Source: Oscillospiraceae bacterium (GTDB lineage: Bacteria > Bacillota > Clostridia > Monoglobales > WRAG01). From it: a stretch of 64,000 bases of DNA. Below are positions 16,881 to 26,625 of the stretch, piece after piece (the first letter of the stretch is position 1; the number at the start of each line of letters is the position of its first letter). Position numbers and translations under genes: made by a program. The stretch covers positions 42,185 through 106,184 of the forward strand of contig WRAG01000003.1 of NCBI GenBank assembly GCA_009780345.1, written 5' to 3'. The notes beneath the pieces were generated by a model, which saw only the letters and a program-made list of their open reading frames with translations, ran no database searches and was not told the origin of the DNA.

Positions 16881-17258
16881 ATGGCTATTTATGAATCGGG
16901 TGAAAATTATTTGGAAACTATTTTTATATTGCAAGAGAAAAACGGAACGGTGCGTTCTATCGACGTTGCGAACGAGCTGGGATACACAAAGGCAAGCGTC
17001 AGTCGAGCCATGAGCATACTCAAAAAAGCGGAATATATAAAAATCGCGGAAAGCGGCAACATTTTACTGACCGAATCGGGCAGGCAAAAAGCAACCCAAA
17101 TTTTCAACCGCCATAAAATTATTACCGAATTTTTGATGAACACGTTGCAGGTTGACGAGGCTTTGGCCGACAAAGACGCCTGCCGAATAGAACATATTAT
17201 CAGCGAAGAAGTGTTCGAAAAAATGAAAAAATACGTTGAGAACGGAGAAACGCTATGA
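16881..17258 (+). CDS. DtxR/MntR-family metal-dependent regulator
   Basis: The 125-residue protein is a metal-sensing repressor. It starts MAIYESGENYLETIFIL, then a winged-helix DNA-binding domain (VRSIDVANELGYTKASVSRA) and a dimerisation region with metal ligands (RHKIITEFL, DACRIEHIISEEVFEKM). I chose the ATG at 16881 because gaaggagg stands 10 bp upstream; the longer reading from 16785 only translates the family B repeat. No SH3-like C-terminal domain is present, as in MntR. The operators nearby suggest it controls feoAB and itself. Confidence 0.9.
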   Translation: MAIYESGENYLETIFILQEKNGTVRSIDVANELGYTKASVSRAMSILKKAEYIKIAESGNILLTESGRQKATQIFNRHKIITEFLMNTLQVDEALADKDACRIEHIISEEVFEKMKKYVENGETL

Positions 17259-18466
17259 AAAAGTCGCATAGCAGGTTATTTTATATAGGTGTTTTGGCAT
17301 TCGCGGCGCTTTTCCTTTTTGTCGGAAACAGAATCGCGTCCGGCGTTTTAGATTTTTCAGAGCAAATCGACGATTTTACGGTGTTTTCGGCGGTTGTAAC
17401 CTCGGTTACCGGCAGAACGGAAGATGCGATCGATATGGGGTATTTTACTTCCACAGATATTACGATAACCTTCAACGCCCGAATCACAAACGGCGCGCGG
17501 CGCGGCGAAACGGTGCAGGCGCAGCATACTATTTCCGGCTTTCTTGACTTGCCGGAAGCCGAAGTCGAGGCAGGAGACAGAGTTGTTTTAGGCTATGACG
17601 ATTTTAGCGGAACATTCTTTTTTATGACGCATCAAAGGATAAATTCCGTGTTGATTTTAGGATTTATCTTCCTATTGCTCATGATATTATTCGGCAGAAA
17701 AAAAGGATTCAACTCCATAGTCGCGCTGGGCTTTATCTGTATGGCGATTTTCATGGTGTTTGTTCCCGCGATTCTATCGGGCAGAAATATTTATATCGCC
17801 ACGTTTGTTACCGTTATTTATTCAATTGTCACGACATTGCTGATTGTAATCGGGCCGAACAAAAAGGCGATTTCCGCCATGCTCGGATGTTTAGGCGGCG
17901 TGCTTTTCGCCGCAATACTCATGGCGGCAATGAACGGCATTGTGCAACTTACAGGATTTATCGACCACGAAACTCGCTCGCTTATTATGCTAAATCCCGA
18001 AAATCCTATAAATTTGCAAGCGATTATATTTGCCGGAGTTATCATTGGTTCCGCCGGCGCGATTATGGACGTTGCAATGTCCATCGCCTCGTCTTTGTGG
18101 GAGGTTAAACTTGCGGGCGTCAAATCGGATTTTCGCAGCATATTCAAATCGGGAATCGAGATAGGCAAAGATATATTGGGAACCATGCTGAACACTTTGA
18201 TACTCGCGTATATCGGAAGTTCAATTACCGTTATTTTGCTTATTACCGCACATTCGGCGTCGTTTGCGGGACTGTTTAACACCGAAATGATTATTGTTGA
18301 ACTTTTGCGGGCGTTGGTCGGAAGTTTCGGAATGTTCCTGACCCTACCGTTGACAGCGGCAATTTGCGGCGCGCTATATACTCGGAAACCAAAAGATACC
18401 CCGCAAGACACCCCGCTGCCAGAGCTACAGAGCGATATTTTGAATCTCCGCGCCGAGCAATCGTAA
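17255..18466 (+). CDS. YibE/F-family membrane protein
   Basis: The 403-residue protein has an N-terminal membrane anchor, an extracytoplasmic region (about 35-125) and some seven further membrane helices including FILLLMILFGRKKGFNSIVAL and GAIMDVAMSIASSLWE, which are typical of YibE/F proteins of unknown activity. It overlaps the DtxR-type gene by 4 bp, so it is co-expressed with the metal regulator and may take part in metal handling; that is inferred. Confidence 0.82.
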   Translation: MKKSHSRLFYIGVLAFAALFLFVGNRIASGVLDFSEQIDDFTVFSAVVTSVTGRTEDAIDMGYFTSTDITITFNARITNGARRGETVQAQHTISGFLDLPEAEVEAGDRVVLGYDDFSGTFFFMTHQRINSVLILGFIFLLLMILFGRKKGFNSIVALGFICMAIFMVFVPAILSGRNIYIATFVTVIYSIVTTLLIVIGPNKKAISAMLGCLGGVLFAAILMAAMNGIVQLTGFIDHETRSLIMLNPENPINLQAIIFAGVIIGSAGAIMDVAMSIASSLWEVKLAGVKSDFRSIFKSGIEIGKDILGTMLNTLILAYIGSSITVILLITAHSASFAGLFNTEMIIVELLRALVGSFGMFLTLPLTAAICGALYTRKPKDTPQDTPLPELQSDILNLRAEQS

Positions 18467-18540
18467 AATTTTTGTCATATTTCACTGCCTGTCCTCGTAT
18501 AATTTAGTAATTCACACAAATGAGAGGACGGGAACTGCTA

Positions 18541-21237
18541 ATGAAAACCTTTGAGGGGCTATCCCTTATGGAAGTAGAAAATTCGCGCAAAAATTTCGGG
18601 ACAAACTCTCTCCCACAGCCTAAAAGCGCAACATTTTGGGAGAAATATTGGAAGAACTTAGACGACCCTATTATTACGGTGTTGCTTATCACTCTTGGAA
18701 TCAATATCCTTTTCGTATTCTTAGGAAAAGTTGATTGGTACGAGGCGGGCGGGATACTTCTTGCCGTTTTGATTTCAACCTTCGTATCCACTTTTTCGGA
18801 ATACAAAAACGAGGGAATTTTCGAGAAGATACAGGAAAAAGCGGGGCAAAAAGTCTGCAAAGTCTATCGCGGCGGTGAATTGCTGGAAATTCCTATTGAA
18901 GATATCGTTGTCGGCGACTTGGTATGGCTTTGCGCGGGAGATATTGTTCCCGCCGACGGAATGGTGGTTGACGGTTCGATCATGGTTGACCAATCCTCGC
19001 TAAACGGTGAAAATGACGAAATCGAAAAATCCAATATTTTCGTAGGGGGCGGCGTCCGCAACGTCCCGCAACTTCCGCCGTCCGATTTCCTCGACAAATT
19101 CAGCGTGTTCCGCGGAAGCGTGGTGCAGTCGGGCGAATGTGTCGCCCAAATCAAAGCGGTCGGCGCGCAAACGGTATACGGCTCAATGACCCACGAGCTT
19201 GGACATGACGAGCGCAAAAGCCCGCTGATTGTCAAGCTTACCAACCTTGCGAAGGGAATCAGCCGATTCGGCTATATCGTGGGAATATCCATCATCGTCC
19301 TTTATATGTTCCGCGCGGCGGTGATTTACAACAACTTTGACCCCTATTACATGAGCCAGTACTTTTTGAATCTGCCGCAGGTGCTGTCTGACTTGGTCGA
19401 GGCGGTGATTTTGGGGATTATCATTATCGTAGTTGCCGTCCCCGAGGGCTTGCCGCTTATGATCGCGATTGTGTGTTCGCTGAATATGAACAAGATGTTC
19501 AAGGATAACGTTCTCGTTCGCAAGCTTGTTGGGATTGAGACGGCGGGCAGTTTAAATATGCTGTTCACCGACAAGACGGGGACGCTTACGCATGGGAAGT
19601 TGGAGGTAATTTCGTTTACGACCGGAGCGGGGCGATGTTTTTCGAAATTTTCCGATTTGTCGGGTGAGTTGAAAAACATACTTCACATATCTATTTTACA
19701 TAATAACGAGGCGAAACTAAGCGGCGGAATTATGTCTACTCCGCGGAAAAATTATGTCAACAAACCAAAAATAATCGGCGGAAATTCGACCGACAAATCG
19801 CTTATGGAATACATTTCGGGCAAGAGGTGCGAAATTGAGGTTGAAAAGGTCAGTCAGACGCTGTTTGACAGCGATAAAAAATTTTCGTCTTGCCGTGTGA
19901 CGGGGGATTACAATTTAAGTCTGATCAAGGGCGCGCCTGAGGTTGTCTTGTCGCGGTGTAAGTATTATTACGACGTCAACGGCGCGAAGGTCAAGATTTC
20001 GGATATGTATACGTTGAATAATGAGGTGGATAAACTTGCGAAGCGGGCGGTGCGGGTGATTGCGCTTGCCGCGTCGGAGGAGCCACTTGACGGCGATATT
20101 ATGCCGAACAACCTTACCTTGGTAGGGCTTATCGGGATACGCGATGAGATTCGGCGGGAAGTGCCCGCCGCGATTGCGGAGGTGCAAAGCGCGGGGATTA
20201 CGGTGGTTATGATTACCGGCGACCGCGCGGAAACGGCGGCGGCAATCGCGAAAGAGACCGGAATTTTGGGGGATAGCGATGATTTGGTGCTGACTTCAAG
20301 TCAGCTTGCGCAAATGAGGGACGATAAGGTTAAGGAAATCTTGCCTAGGATACGGGTGATCGCGCGTGCGTTGCCCAGCGATAAGAGCAGGTTGGTTCGG
20401 TTGGCGCAAGAGTTGAATTTGGTGGTTGGCATGACCGGCGACGGCGTGAATGACTCGCCTGCGTTGAAACGCGCGGATGTCGGGTTCGCGATGGGGAGCG
20501 GGACCGACGTCGCAATCGGCGCGGGAGATATTGTGATTTTAGACGATAATTTCCTGTCCATCAAGCGGGCGATTTTGTATGGGCGTACGATTTATAACAA
20601 TATCAAGAAGTTTATCACGTTCCAGCTTACCATTAACGTCGCGGCGGTGACTGTGTCACTTTTCGCGCCTATGGTTGGGATTGCGCGCCCGCTTAGTATT
20701 ACGCAAATGCTGTGGATTAACCTGGTTATGGACGCGCTTGCGGCGATTGCGTTTGGCAGCGAGCCGTCGCTTGCAAAATATATGAAAGAAAAGCCGAAAA
20801 GTCGGGATGAAAGCATTATCGACCGTAAAATGTGGAGCGCGATTCTGTGGAACGGCGCGTTTATATTTATCGTAAGTATGATAATGTTTACGGTTCCGGG
20901 AATGCTGAACCTGTTCCGTGTAAGCGTTGGGGATATTTATTTTTACACCGGATATTTCACGTTTTTCATCTTCGCTTGTATTTTCAATGCGTTTAACGCG
21001 CGCGCGACGGGGACCGACTTCTTTGAGCATATCGCGGCGAATAAGAATTTTATCTATGTTATGCTGCTGATCGCTGTGGTGCAGGTGTTTATGACGTATT
21101 ACGGCGGGGTGATTTTGCGGACGCAGGGATTGATTATGCCCGAGTGGATCGTTGTGATAAGCCTTGCGGTATTGATTATTCCGTTTGATATGGTGAGGAA
21201 GATGGTGTTTAAAAGAAGTGCGGTGTTGAGGGTTTGA
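18541..21237 (+). CDS. Calcium-translocating P-type ATPase, PMCA-like
   Basis: The roughly 898-residue P2-type ATPase exports cations, most likely Ca2+. It shows a cation ATPase N-terminal region, actuator motif near DQSSLNGENDEIEKSN (TGE replaced by NGE), ion-site PEGLPLMIAIV in M4, phosphorylation site DKTGTLT, MITGDRAET and TGDGVNDSPALKRADVG. The start at 18541 has a gagagga site 12 bp upstream. GC content rises and codon style changes from about 19.5 kb on, with more G-ending codons than the N-terminal part. It sits alone between the YibE/F gene and a strong terminator. Confidence 0.9.
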   Translation: MKTFEGLSLMEVENSRKNFGTNSLPQPKSATFWEKYWKNLDDPIITVLLITLGINILFVFLGKVDWYEAGGILLAVLISTFVSTFSEYKNEGIFEKIQEKAGQKVCKVYRGGELLEIPIEDIVVGDLVWLCAGDIVPADGMVVDGSIMVDQSSLNGENDEIEKSNIFVGGGVRNVPQLPPSDFLDKFSVFRGSVVQSGECVAQIKAVGAQTVYGSMTHELGHDERKSPLIVKLTNLAKGISRFGYIVGISIIVLYMFRAAVIYNNFDPYYMSQYFLNLPQVLSDLVEAVILGIIIIVVAVPEGLPLMIAIVCSLNMNKMFKDNVLVRKLVGIETAGSLNMLFTDKTGTLTHGKLEVISFTTGAGRCFSKFSDLSGELKNILHISILHNNEAKLSGGIMSTPRKNYVNKPKIIGGNSTDKSLMEYISGKRCEIEVEKVSQTLFDSDKKFSSCRVTGDYNLSLIKGAPEVVLSRCKYYYDVNGAKVKISDMYTLNNEVDKLAKRAVRVIALAASEEPLDGDIMPNNLTLVGLIGIRDEIRREVPAAIAEVQSAGITVVMITGDRAETAAAIAKETGILGDSDDLVLTSSQLAQMRDDKVKEILPRIRVIARALPSDKSRLVRLAQELNLVVGMTGDGVNDSPALKRADVGFAMGSGTDVAIGAGDIVILDDNFLSIKRAILYGRTIYNNIKKFITFQLTINVAAVTVSLFAPMVGIARPLSITQMLWINLVMDALAAIAFGSEPSLAKYMKEKPKSRDESIIDRKMWSAILWNGAFIFIVSMIMFTVPGMLNLFRVSVGDIYFYTGYFTFFIFACIFNAFNARATGTDFFEHIAANKNFIYVMLLIAVVQVFMTYYGGVILRTQGLIMPEWIVVISLAVLIIPFDMVRKMVFKRSAVLRV

Positions 21238-21260
21238 TTTTTCAATAGAGACAACATTTC

Positions 21261-21289
21261 AAAAAAGAGCAATATTTTTGCTCTTTTTT
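21261..21289 (+). terminator. Rho-independent terminator after the P-type ATPase
   Basis: A 12-bp stem (aaaaaagagcaa/ttgctctttttt) ends in a T run. Confidence 0.85.
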
Positions 21290-21301
21290 GCATTTTTGCC
21301 C

Positions 21302-21330
21302 TTGTAAAAAATTATCGGGTGTGGTAGAAT
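21302..21330 (+). promoter_or_regulatory. Promoter of the small membrane-protein gene
   Basis: TTGTAA (21302-21307) and TAGAAT (21325-21330) are separated by 17 bp and lie 84 bp upstream of the start codon. Confidence 0.6.
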
Positions 21331-21413
21331 GACTATAAGATCAAAAATTGTTGCATAAATTTCCGAAATGTTGGAAATTATATTGCAATAAAAATAAAAA
21401 GGAGGAAATCACT

Positions 21414-21548
21414 ATGTTTAGCGGCAAAAAAAAGTATTTTATCATTATCGGAGGTTTGATTGCGATTGCGGTTGGCGCGCTGTTTTTAATTAACAATTTG
21501 AACGAGAATTTCTTGCTGGAGCGTTTTAAAAAGAACGACGATTTCTAG
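21414..21548 (+). CDS. Small single-span membrane protein, function unknown
   Basis: The 44-residue protein starts MFSGKKKYFIIIGG, has one hydrophobic span at about 8-26 and a charged tail ending RFKKNDDF. The aaaaggagga site 7 bp upstream and a recognisable promoter argue that it is really expressed. It could start at an upstream ATG (21348), but that lacks a ribosome site. I recognise no family. Confidence 0.6.
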   Translation: MFSGKKKYFIIIGGLIAIAVGALFLINNLNENFLLERFKKNDDF

Positions 21549-21656
21549 AGACGTTTTAGGTCAAAGCGTTATCTTTGAATGAATTTTGCGTGAGCGGCGT
21601 GTGCTCGCCCGCTCGTTTATTTGCTATGTAATAAATTTCGAAAGGTTGTGGCGGCG

Positions 21657-23027
21657 TTGCATTTTGACAAATTACATGAGGAGTGCGCGGTTTTTGGGAT
21701 TAGCGTGAAAACCGATGAGGCGGCGGGGATTACCTATAACGGCTTAATGGCGCTTCAACACCGCGGTCAGGAAGCGGCGGGGATTGCCGTTTTGGCGAAG
21801 AATTCCATCCTTTATCATAAGGCGGAAGGATTGGTTAGCGAAGTTTTTACCGGCAAGGTTCTTAAAAAACTGCCGAAGAGCAATCTTGCGGTGGGACATA
21901 CGCGGTATTCCACGACCGGATTTAACACCACCAAGAATATACAACCTTTTGTAAACGAATTTTTGACGGGCAGAACCGCGACTGTACATAACGGAAATAT
22001 CACAAATGCCGATGAAATAAAGGAAAATTTGCAAGAACACGGACTTCAGTTCGCCGCGGAAAGTGACAGCGAGGTTATTTCGTCTCTTATCGCTTACAAT
22101 GCAATGCGGTCGGGAAGCATACTTGAGGGGACGATTAAAGCCGTGTCCTCGCTTGAGGGCGCGTTTTCGCTGATCATTTTGAGTAATGAGAATAAAATTA
22201 TCGCGGTTCGGGACTCTAGCGGGTTTCGTCCGCTTTGTATCGGTGAAAATGAGTTTGGCATGGTTGTCGCGAGTGAGAGCTGCGCCGTTGAGAGCTGCGG
22301 ATTTAATTTTGTGCGCGATGTCGCGCCGGGTGAAATTGTGGTTATTGAGGACGGTAAAATCACGCTTACCAGCACGTTTAAGAAGCCTAAGAAGCAGAAA
22401 TTAGGTGTTTGCATATTTGAATATGTATATTTTGCGCGGCCCGATTCGGTGATTGATGGTTTGAGTGTTTACGAGGCGCGTTTTAATATGGGACGAGCTT
22501 TAGCGAAGGAACATTCGGTGGACGCCGACGTTGTTTGCGGAGTTCCGGACAGCGGGCTTGAAGCCGCCGCCGGGTACGCCGCGGAAAGCGGACTGCCGCT
22601 TGTTACCGGATTCGTTAAGAATCGATATATTGGAAGAAGTTTTATTTTCCCGACGCAGTCGCAGCGCGAGGACGCGGTTCGGATAAAGCTGAACCCGCTT
22701 GGCGCCAGCGTGAAGGGAAAAAAAGTTGTTCTTATTGACGATTCTATTGTTCGTGGGACGACGAGCGCGAAGATTATAAGAACGCTGAAGAGCGCGGGCG
22801 CGACCGAGGTTCATATGAGGATTTCGTCGCCGCCGTTTAAGTATGTTTGTAACTATGGAACCGATATTGATTGCGCCGAGAATTTGATTGCGAATAAAAT
22901 GAGTATTGAAGAGATTGGCGAGCATATCGGTGCGGACAGTTTGGGATTTATCAGCTTGGAAGGACTGACCGGGGCGTGCGGGAAGTGCGCGTTGCCGTTT
23001 TGCACGGCTTGTTTTAAGGGAGAATAA
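21657..23027 (+). CDS. purF: Amidophosphoribosyltransferase
   Basis: The enzyme makes 5-phosphoribosylamine from PRPP and glutamine, the first step of purine synthesis. It has an N-terminal glutaminase (EECAVFGI with the catalytic Cys, LMALQHRGQEAAGIAV, VGHTRYSTTG) and a phosphoribosyltransferase domain (VVLIDDSIVRGTTSAKI). No ATG fits; the TTG at 21657 (gaaagg 11 bp upstream) places the Cys at residue 10, the right length for the short propeptide. The C-terminal cysteines (CGKC, CTAC) are consistent with the iron-sulfur type. Confidence 0.95.
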   Translation: MHFDKLHEECAVFGISVKTDEAAGITYNGLMALQHRGQEAAGIAVLAKNSILYHKAEGLVSEVFTGKVLKKLPKSNLAVGHTRYSTTGFNTTKNIQPFVNEFLTGRTATVHNGNITNADEIKENLQEHGLQFAAESDSEVISSLIAYNAMRSGSILEGTIKAVSSLEGAFSLIILSNENKIIAVRDSSGFRPLCIGENEFGMVVASESCAVESCGFNFVRDVAPGEIVVIEDGKITLTSTFKKPKKQKLGVCIFEYVYFARPDSVIDGLSVYEARFNMGRALAKEHSVDADVVCGVPDSGLEAAAGYAAESGLPLVTGFVKNRYIGRSFIFPTQSQREDAVRIKLNPLGASVKGKKVVLIDDSIVRGTTSAKIIRTLKSAGATEVHMRISSPPFKYVCNYGTDIDCAENLIANKMSIEEIGEHIGADSLGFISLEGLTGACGKCALPFCTACFKGE

Positions 23028-23028
23028 G

Positions 23029-23053
23029 AAAAACCGCCGAGAGGCGGTTTTTT
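23029..23053. terminator. Bidirectional terminator between purF and the kinase gene
   Basis: The 10-bp stem aaaaaccgcc/ggcggttttt with a gaga loop serves purF and abuts the stop codon of the convergent histidine kinase gene. Confidence 0.85.
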
Positions 23054-23814
23054 CATATTCTCACTGTCACTTTGGTACCGATGTCTTCTTTGCTTTCGAT
23101 TGAAATGTCGCCTTTGTGGTGTTGGACTATGTGCTTTACGATTGATAGACCGAGCCCTGTGCCGCCGGTTTGTTTGGAGCGGGATTTGTCGATTCTGAAG
23201 AATCGTTCGAACACGCGGTTTTGGTATTTCTGCGGGATTCCTATGCCTGTATCTGTAATCTTGATAACGGTTTTGTTTTTTTGAGTGGAGAGCGAGACGC
23301 GAACCGAGCCGTTTGGCTTGTTGTACTTAATCGCGTTGTCGATTAGATTGTACAACACTTCATGGATCATGCGTTTGTTGGCGTTTATTGCGGTGACGCC
23401 GCCGACGATTGACAGGCTTACGTTTTTCTCGTTAGCTTTTTGGGTTAGAAGGTCGATGACTTCGCTTCCCAACGTATAGAGGTCGAATTCTTCCGATTCC
23501 TCTTGGACGGCGTTTTCGTCCCATTTGGATAGGCGGATGATGTCTTCGACAAGTTCAAGCATGCGCGCGCTTTCGTTTCGGATTTTGCGTATAAAGTCGG
23601 GTTTGTCCTCCTCTTTGACCATGTCGTTTAGCATCATATCGGTATAGCCGTAAATTGTGGTGAGCGGGGTTTTCAGTTCGTGGGAGACGTTTGCGCTGAA
23701 CTCTTTACGGAGTTTTTCGAGCTTTGCTTTTTCGTTTGTGCGCGTGACGAAAAATATGCTTATGCCGCAAAGCACGAGTAGCGCGATTATGACGATTTCC
23801 ACGAAGTTATCCAA
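23053..23814 (-). CDS. PhoR-like sensor histidine kinase lacking a sensor domain
   Basis: The 253-residue kinase has one N-terminal membrane helix (about 5-23), then a HisKA domain (FSANVSHELKTPLTTIYGY, phospho-His near 45) and an HATPase domain (NLIDNAIKYNKPNG, DTGIGIP, TGGTGLGLSIVKH). Typical PhoR proteins have a second helix and an extracytoplasmic or PAS sensor part; none is present. It overlaps the response-regulator gene by 8 bp and is its partner. Proximity to phoU and pstB suggests phosphate control. Confidence 0.9.
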   Translation of the reverse strand: MDNFVEIVIIALLVLCGISIFFVTRTNEKAKLEKLRKEFSANVSHELKTPLTTIYGYTDMMLNDMVKEEDKPDFIRKIRNESARMLELVEDIIRLSKWDENAVQEESEEFDLYTLGSEVIDLLTQKANEKNVSLSIVGGVTAINANKRMIHEVLYNLIDNAIKYNKPNGSVRVSLSTQKNKTVIKITDTGIGIPQKYQNRVFERFFRIDKSRSKQTGGTGLGLSIVKHIVQHHKGDISIESKEDIGTKVTVRI

Positions 23815-24481
23815 TTTTATAGCCTACCCCTCGTATGGTTTTGATTATATCCTCACTGCGCTTCAATTTTTGCCGTAGTGTTTTTATGTGCATATCCACC
23901 GTTCGGCTTTCGCCTGCGTAGTCATAGCCCCAAACGGCATCCATGATTTTGTCGCGAGAGAATACCACGCCTTTGTTTTCTAACAAAAATTTAAGGAGCG
24001 CGAACTCTTTTTGGGTGAGGCGGATTTCGGCGGTGCCCTCGAATACTGCGTGTTTGCTGATGTCTAGCAGGATATTTTCGTATGTAAGTTGCGTCGGTTC
24101 GGGTTTTGGCGTTGAACGACGGAGGACGGCTTTGATTCGGGAGAGAAGTTCGAGCGGCGAGAACGGTTTTGTGATATAATCGTCTGCGCCGAGGTCGAGG
24201 CCTTTTACTCGGTCGAGTTCTGAGCCTTTTGCGGTTAGCATGATTACCGGGATACCGCTTGTGTTGGTTTTCGACTTGAGTTTTGCCAGGATTTGCAGCC
24301 CGTCTTCATGTGGCAACATAACGTCGAGGAGGATAAGGTTGGGAGTTTCGATTTCGAGGGCCATGTAAAGTTCGGAACCGTCTTCGAAACCGGCAACGTC
24401 AAAATCCGCGGACTTTAATGCGTACACGGTGAGTTCTCGTATGTTTTGGTCGTCTTCGACGACGAAGATTTTGGTTGGCAT
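23807..24481 (-). CDS. PhoP/OmpR-family response regulator
   Basis: The 224-residue regulator has a receiver domain (FVVEDDQNIREL, phospho-acceptor Asp in LILLDVMLPHEDG near 52, GADDYITKPFSPLEL) and a winged-helix DNA-binding domain (RLTQKEFALLKFLLENKG, SRTVDMHIKTLRQKL). I chose the ATG at 24481 because aaggag lies just upstream; the longer reading translates repeat DNA. Confidence 0.93.
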   Translation of the reverse strand: MPTKIFVVEDDQNIRELTVYALKSADFDVAGFEDGSELYMALEIETPNLILLDVMLPHEDGLQILAKLKSKTNTSGIPVIMLTAKGSELDRVKGLDLGADDYITKPFSPLELLSRIKAVLRRSTPKPEPTQLTYENILLDISKHAVFEGTAEIRLTQKEFALLKFLLENKGVVFSRDKIMDAVWGYDYAGESRTVDMHIKTLRQKLKRSEDIIKTIRGVGYKIG

Positions 24482-24499
24482 ATTGCCACTCCTTTTTCG

Positions 24500-25190
24500 T
24501 AGGGCGAATGCCCTGTGGTGTTTGCGCCCTGCGGGCGTGTGGTTAAGGCGCAACGCGCCTTAGACCTAAAACTTTTGAAAAAAGTTTTAGAAGCCAAATT
24601 GCGGATATGCCGCCGTTGGCGTAAGGAAATTTGGCTTGAAATTCGCTGCGCTCATTATCAAAATTCTTGCGCCCAAAGGGCGCGGGGTTTTTAGGGCAAA
24701 GCCCTAAAAACCCTTTTTCAGAGCGAGGCTCTGGAGCAATTGCCCTTGTCAGGGCAGGACGACAAGGGTTTATTGAAACCCTTGTCAAGCCCCAAAAAAC
24801 TTTTGACGGCAAAAGTTTTACAAAACCGTCGCCACTATGCCGCCGACCCACCCCAAAAGCGGGCGGGTGCCCGTCTGGCATGAGGGCGACAGGAGTTAGC
24901 GAGCCGCGTTCGCGGAAAGATTAGCGAGATAAAACGTCGCCTCGTTTGAGAGCAATCCGCGCCTAAAAGCGCGAGATGTTTTAGGGTAGGAGTAAGTTGT
25001 TCGCACTCACTTCCGCGCCATGTGTGCTTGGTTTTTAAGCACGTGCATGAGCGCGGCGCTTTTAGTCAAGTTTTTGGCGCGCAAAAACTTGCTGGATTGA
25101 CAAGGACTGGTCCTTGTCGCGCCGCGCGCGCCCGCGCAAAAGGCTACAGCGGCTTCGCTGAAAAATCCCGCGCCCGCAGGCGCAAAAGGC
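24500..25190 (+). repeat. Composite hairpin repeat, family A copy 3
   Basis: The 690-bp gap between phoP-like and phoU genes holds a full copy: gcgccctgcgggcg and ggcgcaacgcgcc modules, agggcaaagccct, an 11-bp hairpin at 24761-24786, gacggcaaaagtttt, gtcgcc...ggcgac, cgcctaaaagcgcg, gtttttggcgcgcaaaaac and the end hairpin at 25099-25118. No gene is supported inside. Confidence 0.85.
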
Positions 25191-25193
25191 TCA

Positions 25194-25847
25194 CTAAGCA
25201 TCCTTATGCTCACCCGTAATCGCATACGCCACCCAGCCGGCGATGTTTTCGGCGTGGTCGCCTATGCGTTCGAAATATTTTGAGATCATCAAAAGGTCGA
25301 GCGCAAGCTCACCTTTGTCGTTTTCGGTTTTGATCAGATGTATTAACTCGCGCCTGACTTCGCCGAATAGACCGTCGACCACGCTGTCGTATTCGATGAC
25401 AGAAAGCGCGAGGTCTAAGTCGCGCATAACGAAGGCGTTTACCGAGTCGGTTACCATTTTTATGGTTGCTTCCGCCATTTGCGGGATTTTGGTGATTTGT
25501 TTGACGTATTCTTTGTCATTTAGGAATGTTGAAATTTTTGCGATGTCGTGGCTTTGGTCGCCTATGCGCTCCATGTCGGTTATCATTTTAAGCGCGGAGG
25601 AGATAAGCCGCAAGTCGCTTGCGACCGGCTGTTGACGAAGTAAAAGTTTCATGCACAGAGTTTCGATTTCCTTTTCTTTAAGGTCGATTTCGTTGTCAAC
25701 TTCGATTACTTTTTCTACAAGCGTTGGGTCGAGCTCGATAAGCGCCATTGTCGCCAGTGAAATGATTTGTTCGATGAAAGTTCCGAGTTCTATCAAATGA
25801 GAATTTAAAACTTCCAGTTGTTCGTCGAATCGGTTACGTATGCTCAT
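25194..25847 (-). CDS. phoU: Phosphate-signalling protein PhoU
   Basis: The 217-residue all-helical protein links the Pst transporter to the PhoR kinase. It contains two PhoU repeats with the metal-binding ExxxD-type motifs (IEVDNEIDLKEKEIETL and IEYDSVVDGLF, later ISKYFERIGDHAENIA; also DMERIGDQSHDIA). It lies 26 bp after pstB in the usual order. Confidence 0.95.
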   Translation of the reverse strand: MSIRNRFDEQLEVLNSHLIELGTFIEQIISLATMALIELDPTLVEKVIEVDNEIDLKEKEIETLCMKLLLRQQPVASDLRLISSALKMITDMERIGDQSHDIAKISTFLNDKEYVKQITKIPQMAEATIKMVTDSVNAFVMRDLDLALSVIEYDSVVDGLFGEVRRELIHLIKTENDKGELALDLLMISKYFERIGDHAENIAGWVAYAITGEHKDA

Positions 25848-25873
25848 ATTTATCCTGCCTTTCTGATGTAATT

Positions 25874-26623
25874 TTAGCCAAATCTGCCTGTTATATAATC
25901 TTCGGTGCGTTTGTCTTGCGGAATTGAGAAGAGCGCGGTTGTGCGGCTGTATTCCACCACTTCGCCGAGCAGGAAGAATGCGGTGTGGTCGGAAATTCGT
26001 GTCGCTTGCTGCATGTTATGCGTCACTATAACTATTGTATAATTTTTTCTCAGTTCGAGAACCAAATCTTCGATTTTGTTTGTGGAAATCGGGTCGAGCG
26101 CCGAGGTTGGCTCGTCCATAAGTAGTACATCAGGGGAGATTGCCAGCGCGCGGGCTATGCAGAGGCGTTGTTGCTGTCCGCCGGAGAGCCCGAGGGCGGA
26201 TTTTTTCAATCTGTCCTTTACTTCGTCCCAGATTGCCGCGTCGCGGAGGGATTTTTCGATGATATTGTCAAGTTCGGACTTTTTTTTGATTCCGTGGGTG
26301 CGGAGGCCGAACGCGACGTTGTCGTATATGCTCATTGGGAACGGATTTGGTTTTTGGAACACCATTCCGACGCGTTTTCGTAAGAGATTGACGTCCATAT
26401 CTTTGTAGACGTTTACGTTATCGAGCAGGATTTTGCCTTCGACGCGGCAACCTTCGATCAGGTCGTTCATGCGGTTGAGGGTTTTAAGTAACGTTGATTT
26501 GCCGCAGCCGGATGGACCAATAAAGGCGGTTATGTTGTTTTCTTCGATTTCAAGGTTGACGTTATGCAACGCTTGGAAATCATTATACCATAAATTTAGG
26601 TTTTGTATAGATATTTTATTCAT
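25874..26623 (-). CDS. pstB: Phosphate ABC transporter ATP-binding protein
   Basis: The 249-residue ATPase powers phosphate uptake with PstSCA. It has Walker [20 protein letters not shown], signature [16 protein letters not shown], Walker [14 protein letters not shown] and the family-specific [19 protein letters not shown]. The permease and binding-protein genes that normally precede it are missing; only a stub of pstA remains immediately upstream, so this PstB may have no local partner. Confidence 0.95.
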   Translation of the reverse strand: MNKISIQNLNLWYNDFQALHNVNLEIEENNITAFIGPSGCGKSTLLKTLNRMNDLIEGCRVEGKILLDNVNVYKDMDVNLLRKRVGMVFQKPNPFPMSIYDNVAFGLRTHGIKKKSELDNIIEKSLRDAAIWDEVKDRLKKSALGLSGGQQQRLCIARALAISPDVLLMDEPTSALDPISTNKIEDLVLELRKNYTIVIVTHNMQQATRISDHTAFFLLGEVVEYSRTTALFSIPQDKRTEDYITGRFG

Positions 26624-26625
26624 GA

